Positions 46,965 through 50,598 of a stretch of 50,598 nt of DNA are shown piece by piece. Source of the stretch: Chloroflexota bacterium (lineage in GTDB: Bacteria; Chloroflexota; Anaerolineae; VGOG01); the NCBI GenBank assembly GCA_030611885.1, contig JAUWOY010000020.1, forward strand, positions 1-50,598, read 5' to 3'. A program made the position numbers and the translations under genes. Position 1 is the first letter of the stretch; every line of letters starts with the position of its first letter. Below the pieces are notes generated by a model that was not told the DNA's origin, made no database searches, and saw only the letters and a program-made list of their open reading frames with translations.

Positions 46965-48485
46965 TCACGGCCCGGTGTTGAAACTATCAATCAGCCAGGG
47001 ACCATGGGGAGTCTCCCGCACCAGCAGGGTGAACGGCCCAGGCGCCATGCCGTAAAAGCAATCTTCGGTCATCTCCAGATCCACCCTCACCTGAAACATT
47101 TGGCGTTCGGTCTCGGCCTCCATCTCTGTATACATAGGGCGGATGTCCACCACGTGGGCCCTGTGAACGCACTGCCACCCGGCCATGAAATATGCCAGTC
47201 CCTGGCATGCCCGCCTCTGCGTGGCCAGGCATGCCCAGGCGGTGAGGTGGTCGCCGGCATCAATGGCCTTCCAGAAGCGGTGGATGACCTGCTCCGGGCT
47301 CAGATCGGCACCAGGGAGGGGCAGGGGCGGCGTGGGGGTGGGAACGGGCTCCGGCGTCGGCGGGGGAAGCTCGGCTACCGTGGCGCGATCGGTCAGCGTG
47401 GCCAGCCAGACGTCGCGCGAGGTCAGCTCCCCCTGCGGGCCGTCCCAGCGGCTCAGGGCCAGCGTGCGCCCGTCGGGAGACCAGGAGGCGTCGTGCAGGT
47501 ACGTTTCCAGCAGTTGGCGTTGCCCTGAGCCGTCGGCCTCCAGCAGGAGCAACCGCGTGGGGCGTGGCATTTGCTGGTGGTAGGCATCCGTGGCCACCAG
47601 CAGCATCCTGCTGTCGGGCGACCAGGCCAGCGAGGCGACGTACCCGCTCTCCTCCAAGCGGGGCAGCAGGACGATCTGGTTACCGCCGTCCCGATCGGCG
47701 ACCATCAACTGATCGGTCCAATGGTTGCCCGTGGTGTAAGCCAACCGCTGGCTGTCGGGCGACCACCAGACCCGGGCGCCGGAGCCGCCGCCCTGGGACA
47801 ACAGCCGCGGGTTGGAACCGTCCGCTTCGGCCAGGTAGACGTCCTGCCCTTTGGGGTAGGCCAGGCGAGTGCCGTCAGGGGAGAGACGCGCATCCTCAGG
47901 CGAGTTGGTGGGCATCTCCCCTGTCAGGTTGGACAGCGTCCCTTTCCTCGGGTCGAACAGGCGCAGGGGAGTGTAGGTGCCGCTCTCGCTGACCACCAGG
48001 CGCCCATCGTCCAACTGGTGTACGGTCAGTCCGCCTATCGGCCCTAGCAGGCGGCGCGGTGCGCCGCCCCTGACATCTACTGCCCACAGCTTTAGGTTAG
48101 AGTAGAGCGGCCGATGCAGGAAGAAGACCGTTTGCCCATCGGCGCTGAGGAATGGCGAGTGGCCCTGGGCGAGCCGTCGCGCGTCGCTGCCGTCGGCGCG
48201 CATCCACCACACCTCAAATTCGGGCCATCCGGGCCAGCGGCCATAGAGCAAGGGTGGCTCCGTCGCTACGATGTACACCAGCGACTCCCCATCGGGCGCC
48301 CAGTCGCCGAACCCGGCCAGACCGGACGTCGTCAGCGGACGCAGCCCCGTGAGGGCGGCCTCTTCTGCGGAGGCTGGCGTGGGAAGTAGCGTAGTTGCGG
48401 GAATGGCTGTGGGTGCCTCGGTGAGCGGCGCGCAGGCGGCCAGCAGCATCAACAGGCTCAGCAGCCAGACCTGGCGTTTCATCAT
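46965..48485 (-). CDS. TolB-like beta-propeller lipoprotein with C-terminal NTF2-like domain
   Basis: 506 residues. The lipobox is MLLAAC. PD40 repeats follow: GDWAPDGESLVYIVA, ARLSPDGTRLAYPKG, VWWSPDSQRLAYTTG, LAWSPDSRMLLVAT and ASWSPDGRTLALSRW. A Pro-rich linker (PPPTPEPVPTPTPPLPLP) leads to a 110-residue domain with VIHRFWKAIDAGDHLTAW and a Cys-rich segment, probably an NTF2-like/DUF4829-type fold. ATG 48485 overlaps the stop of the upstream gene as ATGA, which fixes the start and indicates coupling. Confidence 0.85.
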   Translation of the reverse strand: MMKRQVWLLSLLMLLAACAPLTEAPTAIPATTLLPTPASAEEAALTGLRPLTTSGLAGFGDWAPDGESLVYIVATEPPLLYGRWPGWPEFEVWWMRADGSDARRLAQGHSPFLSADGQTVFFLHRPLYSNLKLWAVDVRGGAPRRLLGPIGGLTVHQLDDGRLVVSESGTYTPLRLFDPRKGTLSNLTGEMPTNSPEDARLSPDGTRLAYPKGQDVYLAEADGSNPRLLSQGGGSGARVWWSPDSQRLAYTTGNHWTDQLMVADRDGGNQIVLLPRLEESGYVASLAWSPDSRMLLVATDAYHQQMPRPTRLLLLEADGSGQRQLLETYLHDASWSPDGRTLALSRWDGPQGELTSRDVWLATLTDRATVAELPPPTPEPVPTPTPPLPLPGADLSPEQVIHRFWKAIDAGDHLTAWACLATQRRACQGLAYFMAGWQCVHRAHVVDIRPMYTEMEAETERQMFQVRVDLEMTEDCFYGMAPGPFTLLVRETPHGPWLIDSFNTGP

Positions 48486-50170
48486 ATCCATTCCTCATCC
48501 TCAGCGGCGCGGCCCCACAACATAGCGATAATGCCGTCCCTCCCGTTAGATGTGCAGAGAGTGGCCTCCCTTTTCCCAAGCCAGCAAACCATGATGTCCC
48601 CGTTCTTTGGGTGCTGCTCGTGATGGCTTGTTTCAGTCGGGGTGGGGGGCGGGGGAGGGCTGCTAAGCCCGGGTGTGGCTGTTGGCGCCGGCGGACAGGT
48701 GCCTTCGGGCGACTTCACTCCGGTGGCGATGGCCAGCAGGTTCTCCAGGGAGAGAGCCTGTACCGGCGCCCGCAGCTCCAAGCCCACGTCGTCGCATTTC
48801 CAGTCCAGCACCCACCAGTCAAAGCGTTGAATAGCGTACCCAGCGGTTTGCCCTACCGTCACGAGACGGGCCTCCGGGGCATAGCGCGCCTGGCCCCAGC
48901 CGGCGCTGGCGTAGCGCCCCGTCGTGACCATCTGGGTCAGCTCCAGCCAGGCGTCCTCCGGCAGGCGATAGGACTGGTACACATCTATCCAACTGCGTTC
49001 CGCATGGGTCCTGATCTCGACCTGCACCACGTCTAGCGCCGCGCCAGCCGGCAACTGATCGGGCCGGTAGAGGGGAAAGTCGAGCGCTGCCTGGGCCGTT
49101 TCCAACGAGGCGAAGGTCTGGCGCGTGGGGGACTCCCATGCGCCGAACAGGCGGCGAGCATCCCCCTCGCCGGGCACCGTCTGGGTGATGGCGGCGGTGA
49201 CGTAGCCGGGGGCGGCAACCCAGACCCGCAGGCAAATCTGGCCGTCGTCCTGGCGCATATAGTCATCCCATGCTCCCGACCAGGTGCCGTCAGTGGTATC
49301 CTGCAGGGGGCCGGCGGAGGCCGTGTTGGACGAGACGACCTCCCGGAAGCCCCACAGTGGGCCGGGGGGCACCTGGCCGGTGACGTCGGTCACCCGCAGG
49401 CGCCAGCCGTCCCGGTCGGCCTCCAACTCGGCCACTAGCCGCTGCGTGGGATTGGGCAGGGTCACTCGCAAAGGGATTGGCCCCGTCTCCAGATGCAGCC
49501 ACAGGTTGTCCGGCCCCTCAAGATGACCAGGATGCGGACAGCTGAAGCGCGTCTCCGCCCACAGGACGTACGAATGACCAGTCGCCTGTTCCACAGGTGG
49601 CACCTGGAAGGTAAGCGTCTCGGTGACCATCCGGCCCGGGGCCAGTTCGCGCAGGTAGGGAAAGCCCGGGAGGATCATGGGCGGCCATGGCCAGGGGGCT
49701 GGCTCGTGCCCCTGCTCATCCAGCAATACCAGTTGCCCAAGGTGCTCACCTTCACCGCCGACGAAGACTGTCTCCTGGCCGTCGTTTCGCAAGGAGACCT
49801 TGGCCTGCCCGCCCTCGCCAGCCAGGTAAGTGTTTTTGGGCAGACGGACCTGGAAGGACAGCCCATCACGCTGTGTGCTGGCGCTGGCCGGCTGACCCGT
49901 CTGAACGGTGGCCGGGCCGGCGGTGGGGAAGGGAGAGGCGGTAGCCCGGGCGACGATGGTCGCCTGGAGGGCCGCCTCCTGGGTGGCGTAGGCCGGGGGT
50001 GGTGTGACGGGTGTTGACGTGACTGCAGGAATGGCCGTGGGCGCTTCGGTAGGCGGCACGGAGGAAGTCGCTGCCGGGCCGGCAACTGGCACCGGGGTCG
50101 GCGGCACACAGGCCGTAGCCAGCAGCGCGATCAGAAGAAGAGCAAATAGGTTGAACCAGGAATGCCTCAT
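48482..50170 (-). CDS. lipoprotein with DUF4367-like C-terminal module
   Basis: 562 residues. The lipobox is LLATAC, then a Pro/Thr/Ala-rich linker to about residue 95. A beta-sandwich-like region (about 100-240, LPKNTYLAGEGGQAKVSLRN) is followed by a module with LETAQAALDFPLYRPDQLPA and GAALDVVQVEI. This resembles the anti-sigma protein's WDEAQAAVDFSLRQPAYLPE segment. The last 45 residues (after PPPPPTPTETSHHEQHP) are of a different composition and may be a remnant. The next gene overlaps as ATGA. Confidence 0.8.
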   Translation of the reverse strand: MRHSWFNLFALLLIALLATACVPPTPVPVAGPAATSSVPPTEAPTAIPAVTSTPVTPPPAYATQEAALQATIVARATASPFPTAGPATVQTGQPASASTQRDGLSFQVRLPKNTYLAGEGGQAKVSLRNDGQETVFVGGEGEHLGQLVLLDEQGHEPAPWPWPPMILPGFPYLRELAPGRMVTETLTFQVPPVEQATGHSYVLWAETRFSCPHPGHLEGPDNLWLHLETGPIPLRVTLPNPTQRLVAELEADRDGWRLRVTDVTGQVPPGPLWGFREVVSSNTASAGPLQDTTDGTWSGAWDDYMRQDDGQICLRVWVAAPGYVTAAITQTVPGEGDARRLFGAWESPTRQTFASLETAQAALDFPLYRPDQLPAGAALDVVQVEIRTHAERSWIDVYQSYRLPEDAWLELTQMVTTGRYASAGWGQARYAPEARLVTVGQTAGYAIQRFDWWVLDWKCDDVGLELRAPVQALSLENLLAIATGVKSPEGTCPPAPTATPGLSSPPPPPTPTETSHHEQHPKNGDIMVCWLGKREATLCTSNGRDGIIAMLWGRAAEDEEWI

Positions 50171-50273
50171 TCTTTGACCTCCTCTTACTCTCTCATTAGA
50201 TTAGACGTAGCCACCCCCAGCAATGTTCCCCGATCTCCCTTCGATTATACCCCTTTTGCCGTCCCGATGCAAA

Positions 50274-50315
50274 CGAGAATGCCCGGCACGGAGAGACCCA
50301 CGCCGGGCATTCTCG
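50274..50315 (-). terminator. hairpin after the right-edge gene
   Basis: CGAGAATGCCCGGC and GCCGGGCATTCTCG form a perfect 14-bp stem with a 14-nt loop, 11 bp beyond the stop codon of the partial gene, followed on the minus strand by TTT. Confidence 0.75.
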
Positions 50316-50325
50316 TCCCTGATCG

Positions 50326-50598
50326 TTACGGCACGCGGAAGTGGAAGACCCACGGCCCGGCCAGCCGTGTCTGCTCCCCCGGTTGCGCCAGATCGAATCC
50401 TACCAGTTCTGTCACCGTCAGGGTCCATTCGCCTCGTTGATCGTAGAGGGGTCGGACCTCATTCCTGGCCGCTTCTCTCAATCGGTAGCCTCCCAGGAGC
50501 TCACCGCGTCGTTCAGTGCGTAGAAGGTTGGGCAATTCGCTCCGCAGGCGTACGATGGGTCCCTGTAGCCGTTGCGGTCGTGAACGGTGATGTGGTCG
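50326..50598 (-). CDS. C-terminal part of a secreted/anti-sigma-like protein (DUF4179-like end), cut by the window edge
   Basis: About 90 codons, open to the right edge and stopping at 50326. The tail GEWTLTVTELVGFDL and LAGPWVFHFRVP has the GPWxFxFxVP ending that I associate with DUF4179-type extracytoplasmic domains of anti-sigma-like proteins. The visible part contains many Arg residues (RTERRGELLGGYRLREAA). The start and domain architecture lie outside the window, so the name is tentative. Confidence 0.55.
   Translation of the reverse strand, partial: RPHHRSRPQRLQGPIVRLRSELPNLLRTERRGELLGGYRLREAARNEVRPLYDQRGEWTLTVTELVGFDLAQPGEQTRLAGPWVFHFRVP

Overview
The window is about 50.6 kb of fairly GC-rich bacterial chromosome with AT-richer intergenic promoters of the sigma-70 type. 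No rRNA, tRNA, phage or IS transposase gene was recognised. The gene style suggests Chloroflexota, probably an Anaerolineae-like lineage (inference, moderate confidence). The pointers are secreted lipoproteins with Pro/Thr-rich linkers and TolB-like propellers, a dockerin-like C-terminal fragment, an L25/Ctc ribosomal protein, an ECF sigma/anti-sigma locus and many short dispersed inverted repeats.

Layout. 0.1-6.2 kb: a phosphodiesterase, then a same-strand group of class V aminotransferase, SerA-type dehydrogenase, a ParB-fold protein resembling free-serine kinases (SerK/SbnI) and a class I aminotransferase. These point to serine/glyoxylate metabolism, and a glycerate 2-kinase at 16 kb fits the same carbon. 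6.3-7.0 kb: ribosomal protein L25 on the minus strand. 7.2-15.3 kb: a surface-polysaccharide region with a glycosidase-Wzy fusion, a UDP-glucuronate decarboxylase-like epimerase, a second Wzy-type ligase, GtrA and a glycosyltransferase whose frame is broken at a heptanucleotide tandem repeat. A small nuclease-like/DUF2283 pair sits inside this region. 15.4-24.1 kb: Nudix hydrolase, glycerate kinase, small membrane and repeat proteins, a divergent PRPP synthetase, methyltransferases (one decayed), TrmO and another aminotransferase. 24.2-28.0 kb (minus): an FG-GAP propeller protein and radC, preceded by a cyclic-di-GMP-I riboswitch with a terminator and two consensus promoters. 28.1-32.1 kb: mnmG, a zinc-ribbon membrane protein, a rhomboid protease and a protein built of 27-residue repeats.

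32.1-38.1 kb is a phosphate-uptake locus: pstS, a nitroreductase, pstC, a Tat-exported metallophosphoesterase, pstA and pstB on the minus strand, with a second pstB divergent. The two PstB proteins have complementary defects. One has lost the Walker A Lys, the Q-loop Gln and the catalytic Glu but keeps LSGGQ. The other keeps all of these but has LDGGQ. This is the pattern expected of an asymmetric heterodimeric ATPase and is the most interesting observation here.

38.2-50.6 kb holds an HD-domain protein, a Yip1-family protein, decayed regulators, an ECF sigma factor with its anti-sigma factor, and a minus-strand series of membrane proteins and lipoproteins. One lipoprotein shares a DUF4367-like stretch with the anti-sigma factor. 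Throughout, short repeats (TTGGNNN heptamers, GC-rich palindromes, hairpin elements) sit in intergenic DNA and also inside or at the ends of coding sequences, where they alter protein termini and, in one gene, the reading frame.
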